64,000 nt of DNA from Hyalangium versicolor (GTDB lineage: Bacteria > Myxococcota > Myxococcia > Myxococcales > Myxococcaceae), in NCBI RefSeq assembly GCF_020103695.1, contig NZ_JAHXBF010000007.1, positions 1 through 64,000 of the forward strand, in the 5' to 3' direction. The translations under genes and the position numbers were made by a program. The notes under the pieces were generated by a model. The model had not been told where the DNA came from and made no database searches. It was given only the letters and a program-made list of their open reading frames with translations. Shown here piece by piece: positions 1 to 9,100 of this stretch; position 1 is the first letter of the stretch; every line of letters starts with the position of its first letter.

Positions 1-1679
1 ACTCTGTAAGTCCGCTCTCAAGCGCTTGGTACTTCGCCGCGATGACTTCCTCCAGGTCCATGCCTACATTGATGGGCACGATCTCGGGCACCCGCAAACT
101 GAAACTTTATTCCTGCGCGGCTCCTAACCTGGATGACCTTGGGGAACAGGCTGCGCACCGCGGCCAGGTCCGTGATGGCGTTCTGGACGTCCCAGTGCTG
201 CTCGTGGACGTTGGATGACGCCATGTAATACTTCCCCGTCCCCGCGTCGTACGACAGCTTGCCCGCGTAGAACTTCGCGGCTTCCTTCATGAAGGGATAG
301 GCCGTCCCACTCAGGTAGGCGGCATCCTGCGTGTACTTGTACTGGCTGTACATGTTCAACGCCGCCTCCGCCGCCGTGGAGAGCGTGTCCTGTGTGTAGT
401 CGCTGTAAATGGTTCCCCGCGCGTTGCCGTCCCACCCCATGGTCTCGGGCACCCAGATTCCATCGATGCCGTACCTCGTCAGGGTGTATGACTTGAGGGC
501 AGAGAAGTTGCGGCTGTACAGGTTGTTGAAGGTGTTCACCACCTCCGCATGATTGGACGCCAGGAACGAGTGGTAGACATCCCGCTGGTTCCAGTACCAG
601 TACGCATTGCTCCACTTCCCACTGTCGTTGTCAGCAACGGCGCTGTACACCCCATTGATGAAGTGAAAGGGGTAGTTGCCATACGCCCCCGAGCCAATGA
701 TGTACGTGCTCAAGTAGTAGAAGCTCTCCAGGTAGTCCGCATCACCCGAAGCGTTGCTGTACTGGACGAACGACCTGTTCCAGAAGGAGTGCCACCAGTT
801 CTTGTAGTTGTTGAGAACGGTGGAGTACCCGGTGCTCTTGACGCTGCTGAGCAGGTTCTTCGCCTGGGTGATGGAGTCATTGCCGGGGGCATTCAGCCGG
901 CTGGCACAGGCGATCCAGATCGTATAGCTGGACGTGGGCATGATCGTGAGCCGCACCCTGCTGCCGTTCACGAACTGGGTGGTGAAGCTCGCGCCCTCGA
1001 CTGTCGCCGCCAGCGTGTAGCCGAAACGGTTCGCATCGCCCTGCCCTCGGCTGAGCCCCACCGTGGAAGTCTCCACGAAGGTGGAGACCGTCCTCCACGG
1101 GGTGATGTCCGGCACATCTCCCCCGCCAAACGCGCTGACATCCCAGAGGCTCAGATCCACCGAGATGCTGGAGACGCCCGAGCGACTGTCCTCGACATGG
1201 ATGCCCAGCACCTCGGAGTTGGGGGCGCCAAAGAGGGTGACCGTGCGGTTCGAGTCGTACTGGGTACTCACGACACCGTCGTACAGCGCGAGCCGCTGCT
1301 GGAAGGTGGAGTAACCCGTATTCAGGCCCGGTTGGGTCGAGAGGCTCACCCACCCTTGCGATGCGAACCCCTCCTGGGAGGCATCCACGCCGGAGACCTG
1401 CATCGTGAATCCGTTGGAGGTGTCCCACACCATGGCACCCACGCGGCCATTGCCTACAGTCAGCCCGCTCTTGGGCTGAGTGACAGGCGCGTTGAACACC
1501 ACATCGTGCTTGGACAGGTACCCCGCAGAGTCCACGCTCAAGGTCCCTGCACTCGTGTTGAATGAATGGCTGGAGGGACTTGCTCTCGCCACGGAAGCCC
1601 CCCCACCTGTCACGAGAATGCAAGACAACGTGAACATCGCGGTGACACTGCCCCTTGCGCCGTGACTGGACCACTTCAT
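1..1679 (-). pseudogene. GH95-like secreted glycoside hydrolase, frame-disrupted at its 3' part
   Basis: The best start is the ATG at 1679, preceded on the minus strand by a GGAGG-type site; in-frame codons upstream look non-coding. The protein has an N-terminal signal peptide (about 34 residues ending ASVARA), a beta-sandwich-like region, then an alpha/alpha-barrel-like region with the motif WYWNQRDVYHSFLASNHAE and a later PETMGWDGNARG. These resemble GH95/DUF5703-type hydrolases acting on fucosyl or related side chains, so a role in extracellular glycan breakdown is inferred. After the residues LFPKVIQ (about 125) the reading frame turns into low-quality sequence ending at 18, while a different frame (about 1-92) encodes a coding-like stretch beginning VPEIVPINVG that runs off the window. 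A frameshift, internal deletion, rearrangement or assembly error near 92-130 fits. The family call is moderate and the substrate unknown. Confidence 0.6.
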
Positions 1680-1852
1680 CGCAGGATCTCCTCCCTCAGA
1701 AACTTCAACATGGCGAGAGTTTTTCATTTCCCTCGCTTGTAAATTCATTCACATGATTTACTGACTAGGCTCAACTTGCAGGATATACCAGTATTCCTTG
1801 CGCTGACAGCGTTTTCATGGCTACTTGATGCTTGTCACAGGGAGAGCCCGTC

Positions 1853-4075
1853 ATGAAAACACAGACATCCATCAGATCCTCCGTTCCACACCCATGTCTC
1901 CTGCTCGTCCTGAGCGTCCTGCTATGCGTTGGGCTCCCAGCCCATGCCGCCGTGGGAGCAACCACCCCCTTCGTCAGCTATGAGGCCGAGGCCGGGACGG
2001 TGGGTGGCGGCGCAGTGGCCGTCTCGCTGAGCACCCCACCGGTGACGCAGTACTCGAGCCCGGAGTTGGAGGCCTCGGGTCATGCCTACGTCCGGCTCGA
2101 TGGCACCGGGCAGTTCGTGCAGTGGGTGAACACCACGGGCCAGAACATCACCGCGATCAACGTGCGGGCCTGCCTCCCCGACGCTCCGAACGGAGGGGGC
2201 ATCACCGCCACGCTCAACCTGTACGTCAACGGCGTGTTCCGTCAGGCCCTCACCCTGAACTCGAAGCAGACCTGGCTCTACGAGGGCAACAACAACTACC
2301 AGGGCAACAGCCAGAACCCCGCGGACGGCTATCCCCGCGTCTTCTTCGATGACATGCACACGTTCATCACGGGTGCGCCCGTCTCCCCGGGGGACACGAT
2401 CAGCCTTCGCAAGGACGCGGCCAACACGGCGGCGTTCTACTACGTCGACGTCGTCGACCTGGAGGCCCCGCCGGCCCCCCTGTCGCAGCCCGCCAACTCC
2501 CTGTCCATCACCAGCTGCGGGGCCGTGGCCAACAACAGCTCCGTGGACAATTCCTCCGCCATCCAGAACTGCATCAACACCGCGCAGTCCCAGGGCAAGA
2601 GCGTTTGGATTCCCGTGGGCACCTTCTATGTCCGGACCACGGGTGGACTCAACGCGACGGGCGTCACCATCGAGGGCGCGGGCATGTGGTACAGCACGAT
2701 CTACCGCAACATGCCGCTGCCCAACGCGAACCCGCTGGGCGCCATCTTCAACCTCACGTCCTGCACGGTCCGCAACTTCTCCCTCGACTCGAACGCCCCC
2801 AGCCGGGCCGTCGTCGACGGGTGTGGCGGCGCCATGGACACCACCGGCACCAACTGGCTGGCGGACAGCATCTGGACCCAGCACACCATGTCCGGCTTCT
2901 GGGCTTCGGGCACGGGCGGGACGATCCAGAACTGCCGCCTCACGAGCATCTGGGCCGACGGCTTCAACCTCAACAACGTCGCCCTCAATGGGACGGTGGG
3001 AAACTACCTGACCGGCAGGAACAACTTCGTCCGAGGCACGGGGGACGATGCGATCGCCATCAACTCGGTCAACTACAACGGCTCTCAGTTCTACACGCCG
3101 ATGTCGCACGCCACGCTGCTCAACAACACCTCGATTGCTCCCTGGGGCGGCAAGGGTATCGGCATCTACGGGGGCAGCGAGCACCTGGTGAGGGACAACT
3201 ACATGAGCGACACGGCGAGGTACGTGGGCCTCGGCGTGATGAAGTTCGGCGTGAACGGGTCGGACCTGCTCTCGGGCACGGTGACAGGCAACGTCGTCGT
3301 GCGCAGCGGAGGCAACGGCTTCAATCAGGGACAGCCCGCCCTGCACATCGGCAACGGCGGTGACGGCCAGGGCGTGGGCACGGTCGCGAACGTCACGGTC
3401 AGTGGCAACACCGTGATTGACTCGCTGTACAGCGGGGTCGGCTTCTCGACGAGCTCCAACATCCTCTTCGAGAACAACACCGTCATCCACCCCGGGCTGG
3501 ATGGAGTCGTCATCTCTCCTCCCTACTATCCTGCGCCCACCGGGTCCGCGACGATCCGTGGCAACACGGTGAGCAATCTGAATCCGGGAAGGATTCCGTT
3601 TGCCAACTTCTCCAATGGCTTCGTGGCCACCGTCTCGGGAAACAGCTGGCCGAACGTGGCCCCCCGCAAGCTGGTGCCCGGCGCGAGGGTGTCCCTCCAG
3701 CTTCAGGGCAGTGGCCAGTACGTCTGCGCCGATAACCAGGGCAACAACCCGCTGATTGCGAACCGGACCGCCGTGGGCCCCTGGGAGACCTTCACCGTGG
3801 TCGACGCGGGCAACGGGAACATCGCCCTGCGCGCCGAGGTCAATGGCCTGTACGTCTGCGCCGATAACCAGGGCACCAGCCCGCTGATCGCCAACCGCAC
3901 CGCGGTGGGCGCCTGGGAGACCTTCACCGAGGTCGATGCCGGCAATGGGAACATCGCCCTGCGGGCCCAGGTCAACGGCCTGTACGTGGGCACCGGCAAC
4001 GCGGGGACCGATCCGCTGACCGCCAACCGCACCTCGTTCGGCACGTGGGAGACCTTCACCGTCGGGTACCACTGA
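1853..4075 (+). CDS. Secreted GH87-like alpha-1,3-glucanase (mycodextranase) with CBM and fascin-like domains
   Basis: About 740 aa from the ATG at 1853, which has a GGGAGA site upstream and opens directly into a signal peptide ending near AHA; a TTG at 1832 would put extra polar residues in front and is less likely. Residues about 43-205 look like a CBM6/35-type beta-sandwich (starting YEAEAGTV). Residues about 215-590 form a right-handed parallel beta-helix typical of GH87 alpha-1,3-glucanases and mycodextranases; candidate acidic catalytic residues include Asp369 (in WADGFN) and Asp398/Asp399 (in GTGDDAIAINS). Residues about 605-740 hold three near-identical repeats (QYVCADNQG, then ANRTAVG and WETFT) of a fascin-like beta-trefoil, a likely glycan-binding module. 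The protein probably digests alpha-1,3-glucan of fungal walls or dental-type biofilms, which suits a predatory bacterium. It is divergent from the GH95-like gene. Confidence 0.82.
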   Translation: MKTQTSIRSSVPHPCLLLVLSVLLCVGLPAHAAVGATTPFVSYEAEAGTVGGGAVAVSLSTPPVTQYSSPELEASGHAYVRLDGTGQFVQWVNTTGQNITAINVRACLPDAPNGGGITATLNLYVNGVFRQALTLNSKQTWLYEGNNNYQGNSQNPADGYPRVFFDDMHTFITGAPVSPGDTISLRKDAANTAAFYYVDVVDLEAPPAPLSQPANSLSITSCGAVANNSSVDNSSAIQNCINTAQSQGKSVWIPVGTFYVRTTGGLNATGVTIEGAGMWYSTIYRNMPLPNANPLGAIFNLTSCTVRNFSLDSNAPSRAVVDGCGGAMDTTGTNWLADSIWTQHTMSGFWASGTGGTIQNCRLTSIWADGFNLNNVALNGTVGNYLTGRNNFVRGTGDDAIAINSVNYNGSQFYTPMSHATLLNNTSIAPWGGKGIGIYGGSEHLVRDNYMSDTARYVGLGVMKFGVNGSDLLSGTVTGNVVVRSGGNGFNQGQPALHIGNGGDGQGVGTVANVTVSGNTVIDSLYSGVGFSTSSNILFENNTVIHPGLDGVVISPPYYPAPTGSATIRGNTVSNLNPGRIPFANFSNGFVATVSGNSWPNVAPRKLVPGARVSLQLQGSGQYVCADNQGNNPLIANRTAVGPWETFTVVDAGNGNIALRAEVNGLYVCADNQGTSPLIANRTAVGAWETFTEVDAGNGNIALRAQVNGLYVGTGNAGTDPLTANRTSFGTWETFTVGYH

Positions 4076-4084
4076 GCCCGCCAG

Positions 4085-4111
4085 GAACGCGCACGGGCAC
4101 GGTGCGCGTTC
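4085..4111. terminator. Hairpin after the GH87 gene
   Basis: Ten-base perfect inverted repeat GAACGCGCAC / GTGCGCGTTC with a 7-nt loop, starting 9 nt after the stop codon. No T-tract follows, so this is a terminator-like stem rather than a canonical intrinsic terminator. Confidence 0.5.
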
Positions 4112-4136
4112 GAGGGAATCCGCGAAGATGCCCGGA

Positions 4137-4178
4137 AATGCGCGAATCTGCACGTATTCGCGCTCAAATTTGCGCAAA
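4137..4178. promoter_or_regulatory. Palindromic operator-like region before the Nudix/DeoR unit
   Basis: GCGCGAAT (4140-4147) and ATTCGCGC (4156-4163) form a perfect 8+8 inverted repeat with an 8-nt spacer, followed at once by the palindrome TTTGCGCAAA (4169-4178). Both lie 30-70 nt upstream of the ATG at 4207 in a locally AT-rich stretch. The obvious candidate binder is the DeoR-family protein encoded by the second gene of the unit; autoregulation is inferred. Confidence 0.5.
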
Positions 4179-4206
4179 AATGTGCGTTTGTGCCATTTTG
4201 CGGGCC

Positions 4207-5238
4207 ATGAACGAGCATTCCCCGCTGATGGTCCTCGTGGCTGGCCCCTATCGGTCTGGAACGGGGGATGAGCCCGCGAAGATCGCCGCGAACGTGCGAG
4301 CCATGAATGAGGTCGCGCTCGAAGTCTTCCGAGCGGGACACCTGCCGGTGACGGGCGAGGCCATGGCGCTGCCGTTGATCGAGCTGGCCGGGAGCCGGGC
4401 CATCGGAGACCGCGTCTTCGACGAGATCTTCCACCCCGTGGGCCGCCGGCTGGTCGAGCGCTGCGACGCCGTGCTCCGCATCGGCGGCGCCTCGGCGGGA
4501 GCGGACGAGATGGTCAGCCTGGCCCGGGCGCATGGCAAGGCGGTCTATTTCAAGGTGGAGGAGTTGCCCCAGGCTGGCAAGTCAGCGCAGCCGCCGGTGC
4601 GTCGCGAGCCGGGCGGCTTCCGCGATCCGTTGGCGGAGCCCTCACGCAACGAGTCCGTGCGCTTCGTGGACGTCCAGGTCCTGTCCTCCAACTGGTACGT
4701 CCTGCGCAAGGTCACCTTCGACTATCAGCGCTCGAATGGCACCTGGAGCCGCCAGAGCCGCGAGGCCTACGACCGGGGCAATGGGGCGACCCTCCTCCTC
4801 CATGACGCTTCACGGGGCATGGTGCTGCTCACCCGCCAGTTCCGCCTGCCCTCCTATGTGAATGGAAACCCCGACGGGATGCTCATCGAAGCCCCTGCGG
4901 GACTGCTCGACGGCCAGCGGCCCGAGGAGGCGATCCGGCGGGAAGTCGAGGAAGAGACCGGGGTTCGTGTCGGAGAGGTGAAGCGCGTCTTCGATGCCTT
5001 CATGAGCCCGGGCTCGGTCACCGAGCGCCTGCACTTCTTCGCCGCGCCCTACACCCGAGCCGATCGCGTCTCGGCCGGCGGAGGGCTGGAGTCCGATGGT
5101 GAGGACATCGAAGTGCTCGAGCTGCCGCTCACCGAGGCCCTGCGAAGGGTGGACTCCGGGGAGATCTCCGACGCGAAGACGATCATGTTGCTGCAGTGGG
5201 CCGAGCGGCACGGTGTCATGGGCTCTCCGCGATGCTGA
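4207..5238 (+). CDS. DUF4406-Nudix fusion hydrolase (NudK/AdpP type)
   Basis: 343 aa from the ATG at 4207; the open frame extends to 4045 but that part runs through a hairpin and operator-like palindromes. Residues 1 to about 120 (VLVAGPYRSG..., ERCDAVLRIGGASAGADEM) match the DUF4406 / nucleoside deoxyribosyltransferase-like fold. Residues about 145-340 match the GDP-mannose pyrophosphatase-like Nudix family (NudK, YffH/AdpP). The Nudix box runs GLLDGQ...REVEEETGV; it is one residue shorter than the classic 23-residue box, as in NudK-type enzymes. Expected chemistry is hydrolysis of a nucleoside diphosphate-sugar. The fusion suggests that a nucleotide or nucleoside-sugar metabolite is handled by both halves. 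The 3' end overlaps the DeoR gene by 7 nt, indicating co-transcription. Confidence 0.8.
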   Translation: MNEHSPLMVLVAGPYRSGTGDEPAKIAANVRAMNEVALEVFRAGHLPVTGEAMALPLIELAGSRAIGDRVFDEIFHPVGRRLVERCDAVLRIGGASAGADEMVSLARAHGKAVYFKVEELPQAGKSAQPPVRREPGGFRDPLAEPSRNESVRFVDVQVLSSNWYVLRKVTFDYQRSNGTWSRQSREAYDRGNGATLLLHDASRGMVLLTRQFRLPSYVNGNPDGMLIEAPAGLLDGQRPEEAIRREVEEETGVRVGEVKRVFDAFMSPGSVTERLHFFAAPYTRADRVSAGGGLESDGEDIEVLELPLTEALRRVDSGEISDAKTIMLLQWAERHGVMGSPRC

Positions 5239-5999
5239 AGGAAGAGCGCCACAGGCGGATCCTCGAGATCCTCGACACCGAGGGACGCGTCGTCGCCACG
5301 GAGCTGAGCGAGCTGCTGGGAGTGTCGGGCTACACGATTCGCCGGGACCTGGACGAGCTCGCGGAGACCCGCCGTCTCCACCGTGTCCATGGAGGGGCGG
5401 TCGCTCCCTCCTCGGTGGCGCCCACGTACGAGGCGCGCCAGCAGCAAGCCGTGCCGGGAAAGATCGCCACGGCACGGGCCGCCGCGACGCTGCTCCAACC
5501 CGGACAGGTCGTCATCCTCGATGGCGGTACGACGGCGTTGCACCTGGTGGACACCATTCCGCCGGGGTACACCGGGACGTTCATCACCCACTGCCCGGCG
5601 GTGGCCACGGCGCTGGCCCGCCATCCCGGCATCGAGATTGTCCTTATAGGGGGCACGCTCGATCGGCGGGCCATGGTGGCGGTGGGTGCCAACGTCATCG
5701 AGGCGTACCGGCGTATCACCGCTGACGTGTGTTTCATGGGTATCTGGAGCGTCAACGCCACCCACGGCATCAGCGGCCCCTACTACGAGGAGGTGGAGGT
5801 GCGCCGTGTGCTGCTCGGCTGCGCGGATCGCATTGTCGGCCTTGCCTCGCGCGAGAAGCTGGGCACCGTGGCGCCGTTCTCCATCGGGCCGGCCACGGGG
5901 CTGACCCATCTGGCGACCGAGCCGGACGTCCCCGAGGAGATGCTCCGTCCCTTCGTCGAGCTGGGGATTCACATCGTCAGCCAGGCTCCCCGAGCTTGA
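5232..5999 (+). CDS. DeoR/GlpR-family transcriptional regulator
   Basis: 255 aa from the ATG at 5232, which overlaps the end of the Nudix gene; an earlier in-frame start at 5196 would lie inside that gene and adds non-family residues. Residues 1-55 are the DeoR winged helix (ERHRRILEILDTEGRV, TIRRDLDEL), and residues about 75-235 are the DeoR C-terminal sugar-phosphate sensor of the ISOCOT fold (ILDGGTTALHLV, LIGGTLDRRAMVAVG). Such proteins usually repress sugar or nucleoside genes and are released by a phosphorylated sugar. Likely targets are its own unit through the palindromes at 4137-4178 and possibly the inverted repeat downstream at 6015-6057. Confidence 0.9.
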   Translation: MLKEERHRRILEILDTEGRVVATELSELLGVSGYTIRRDLDELAETRRLHRVHGGAVAPSSVAPTYEARQQQAVPGKIATARAAATLLQPGQVVILDGGTTALHLVDTIPPGYTGTFITHCPAVATALARHPGIEIVLIGGTLDRRAMVAVGANVIEAYRRITADVCFMGIWSVNATHGISGPYYEEVEVRRVLLGCADRIVGLASREKLGTVAPFSIGPATGLTHLATEPDVPEEMLRPFVELGIHIVSQAPRA

Positions 6000-6014
6000 G
6001 CCCGGCGGAGACGC

Positions 6015-6057
6015 ATGTTTTCTCAAAACCCGAGATACTGGTGGTAACAGAAAACAT
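6015..6057. promoter_or_regulatory. Spaced AT-rich inverted repeat downstream of the DeoR gene
   Basis: ATGTTTTCT (6015-6023) and AGAAAACAT (6049-6057) are perfect 9-nt inverted arms separated by 25 nt. They sit between the DeoR stop and the lipoprotein start at 6151, in sequence far more AT-rich than its surroundings. It could be a regulator-binding pair of half-sites for the lipoprotein promoter or a transcript hairpin. Confidence 0.45.
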
Positions 6058-6150
6058 CGCTCTTGGTGAATAAGCTGCGCTTTTCTTGAGTCCGTTGCGT
6101 TCCGGGGAAGGGCCCTCTCCCTCCCCGTTCAAGACAGGAACGCAAGCTCT

Positions 6151-9100
6151 ATGAGACATCATCTGAGGCCCCCAAGCCTCGTGCTGTGTGTGTTGTTTAT
6201 TGCCGTGAGCGTTGCCGGATGCTCCAGCGAAACCTCGCCGCAGGACCCACCAGATCCACAGGATCCGCCGAACCCCTGCGAGGGAATTGTCTGCGGCCCC
6301 GGCCACTGCGTGGAGAGAGCCGAAACGGCGGCCTGTGAATGCGATCCGGGCCACCACGCGGAGGGGTTGACCTGCGTCAAGGACAACGAGCCGCCGAAGA
6401 ATCCCTGCGAGCCCAACCCGTGCATGCAACCGAACCGTGGTGTGTGCACCGCTGTGAACGGCCAGGCTGTCTGTGGATGCGACTCCGGAACCGTGGAGGG
6501 ACCTGATGGGGCCTGCGTCATCCCCAACCCGTGCGAGCCGAACCCCTGCACCCAGCCCAACAAGACCATCTGCAGCGTGTCCGATGGACAGGCTGTCTGC
6601 GCCTGCGTGAGCGGCTATGTGCCGGAGGGAGACGGGTGCAAGCCGGAGCAGACCATCACCTGCGAGGGACAGCACTCGACGGGTGACGCCTTCGAGCCCG
6701 ATGAGTGCCCAGCGCTCGCGCGCAGCATCGGAGCGGGGGGGACACAGAACGAGGAGCACACGCTGAGCCCCGTGGGTGATGAGGACTGGCTCAAGCTCCC
6801 CGTGGTGGCAGGGCATCTCTATGAGGCCATCGCCACAGGGGCTGCGGGCCAGACGCTGGATCTGGATCTCTATGCCGCGGATGGCACCACGGTGTTGGCC
6901 TCGGACCACCGCGGGCAGACGGTGGCGAAGATTCTTCACAAGGCGGCAGGCTCGGGACAGCTCTTCTTCCGGATCCACGCCTTCGTCAGTGGCGAGTCGG
7001 GAGCCTATACGCTCTCCATCGTGGACCTGGGCGTGGACGACTTCGCCGATGAGCCCGAGTTCGCCACGAGGCTGACGGCGCCCAATGGGACTCCTGTGTC
7101 CGGAGCGCTGCAGTTCGACGGGGACCGGGATGTGGTGAAGCTCTCGCTCGTTGCCGGCCACAGCTACCGCTTCGAAGCGGCATGGAGCGCCACGAGCACG
7201 GCCCCCCTGCAGCTCGACCTCATCGCGCCGGACAAGACGACGGTGGTGCTCTCGCGCCAGCAGGTGGCGCCCCAGGCGCTCACGCGCATCACCAGCGCAG
7301 GAGACTACTTCCTGCGCATCCAGGAGCCCTCGGGGACGCTGCGCGCGGGCTACACCTTCACCTTCACGGACCTGGGAGTGGATGACTTCGGCGATGGTCC
7401 CTCGGATTCGTCGCCCGTGACCATTGGCTCACCGCCGGCGAACGGAGCCTTCGAGCGCCCGGATGACGTGGATGTCTTCACGTTCCAGGCGCAGGCGGGC
7501 CACATCTATGCCTTCACCTGCAACCCGAGCGGGGGCGCCACGGACTGCCTGGTGAGCCTCTCCGACGCGACGGGCAACGTGCTGGCCACCGACAACAACG
7601 GGGGGACGGGTTCCATCATCTACGAGTACGACCAGGCGGGGACCTACTTCTTCCGCCTCTCCTCGGGCAAGGTGGGCAGCTACACGTACCGGCTGGAAGA
7701 TCAGGGCCTCGACGATCACGGAGACACCTTCGCCACGGCCACCGCGATTGCTCCGTTGTCCACGGCCACCAACGCGCGGCTGGAGACTGCCGGGGATGCG
7801 GACTTCTTCTCGTTCTCGGGCTCGGTGAGCACCACCTACGAGTTCAGCTGCACCAGCACGGCCGTCGACTGCAACGTGGTGCTCCATGACTCCAACGGCA
7901 CCGTGGTGCAAACGGACGCGGGCTCCAGCACCAACGCCCGGGTGACCTATCTCGTGCGGACCGCCGGCACCTTCTACTTGAAGGTGTACAACGGGACGGC
8001 GACGGTGGGCGCCTACACGTACCAGCTCAAGAACCTGGGGACGGACGACCATGGCAACACGCCGGCCGATGCCACACCTGTCACTCCCGCCGCCGTGACC
8101 GTGAACGCGCGGCTCAACGCGTCGTGGGATGTGGATGTGTTCTCATTCGAAGCCGTGGCCGGTCACATCTACGAGGTCTTCTGCAGCGCTTCGGGGTACA
8201 GCTTGGATCTCGTGTTGATGGACGCGGCGGGGACTGTGATTGCCTCCGATGCTGGCAGCATCGCCTCACTGAGGGCGGAACTGAACACTGCGGGGACGTA
8301 TTACTTCCGCCTCAAGTCCACTACCTCCACTGTCGGCGCATACACGTACCGGCTGGAGGACGTGGGGGTGGATGACCATGGAGACACGCTGGCCACGGCC
8401 ACTCCCATCACTCCCTCCGCCACGAACATCAATGCGACGTTCGAGGTGCCCAGGGACGAGGACTGGTTCTCGTTCACGGCCACGGCGGGCCATGTCTACG
8501 ACTTCACGTGTGACCCGCGTTTCTACGCGTGCAACGTGTACCTCCTGGATGCCTCGGGCGCGGTCCTGGTGTCGAAAACGTCCACCACCAACTCCGCCAC
8601 GACGGTGCGCTGGGAGATCGCCACCTCGGGCACCTACTACGCGAGAGCAGTCACGGACGTGTACGGCGACGACACCTATACATACCGGCTCCAGGACCTG
8701 GGACTGGAGGACCACGGAGACACGATGGCCACGGCCACTCCCCTCACGCCGTCCGCCACGAACAACACCGCGAGGTTCGAGATTCAAGGAGATGTGGATT
8801 GGTTCTCGTTCACAGCCGAGGTGGGCCACGTCTACGACTTCACGTTTGACGCCTTTCTGGTCGACGGCAATGTATCCCTGCTGGATGCCACGGGCACGGT
8901 CCTGGCGACGAGCACGTCCGGCCTCAACGCCGCGAAGGTGCGCTGGGAGATGGCCACCGCAGGAACCTACTACGTCAGGGTGACAGTCACGGACTGGTAC
9001 ACCAGCGACGACACCTACAACTATCGGCTGCAGGACCTGGGACTGGATGACCACGGAGACACACGGGCCACGGCCACGCCCATCACGCCATCCACCACGA

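Noticed and set aside
1922..4177. 751-aa open frame antisense to the GH87 gene
   Set aside because: Arg/Val/Asp/Gly-rich shadow of a high-GC gene, with no domain; the plus-strand protein has clear signal peptide and domains.
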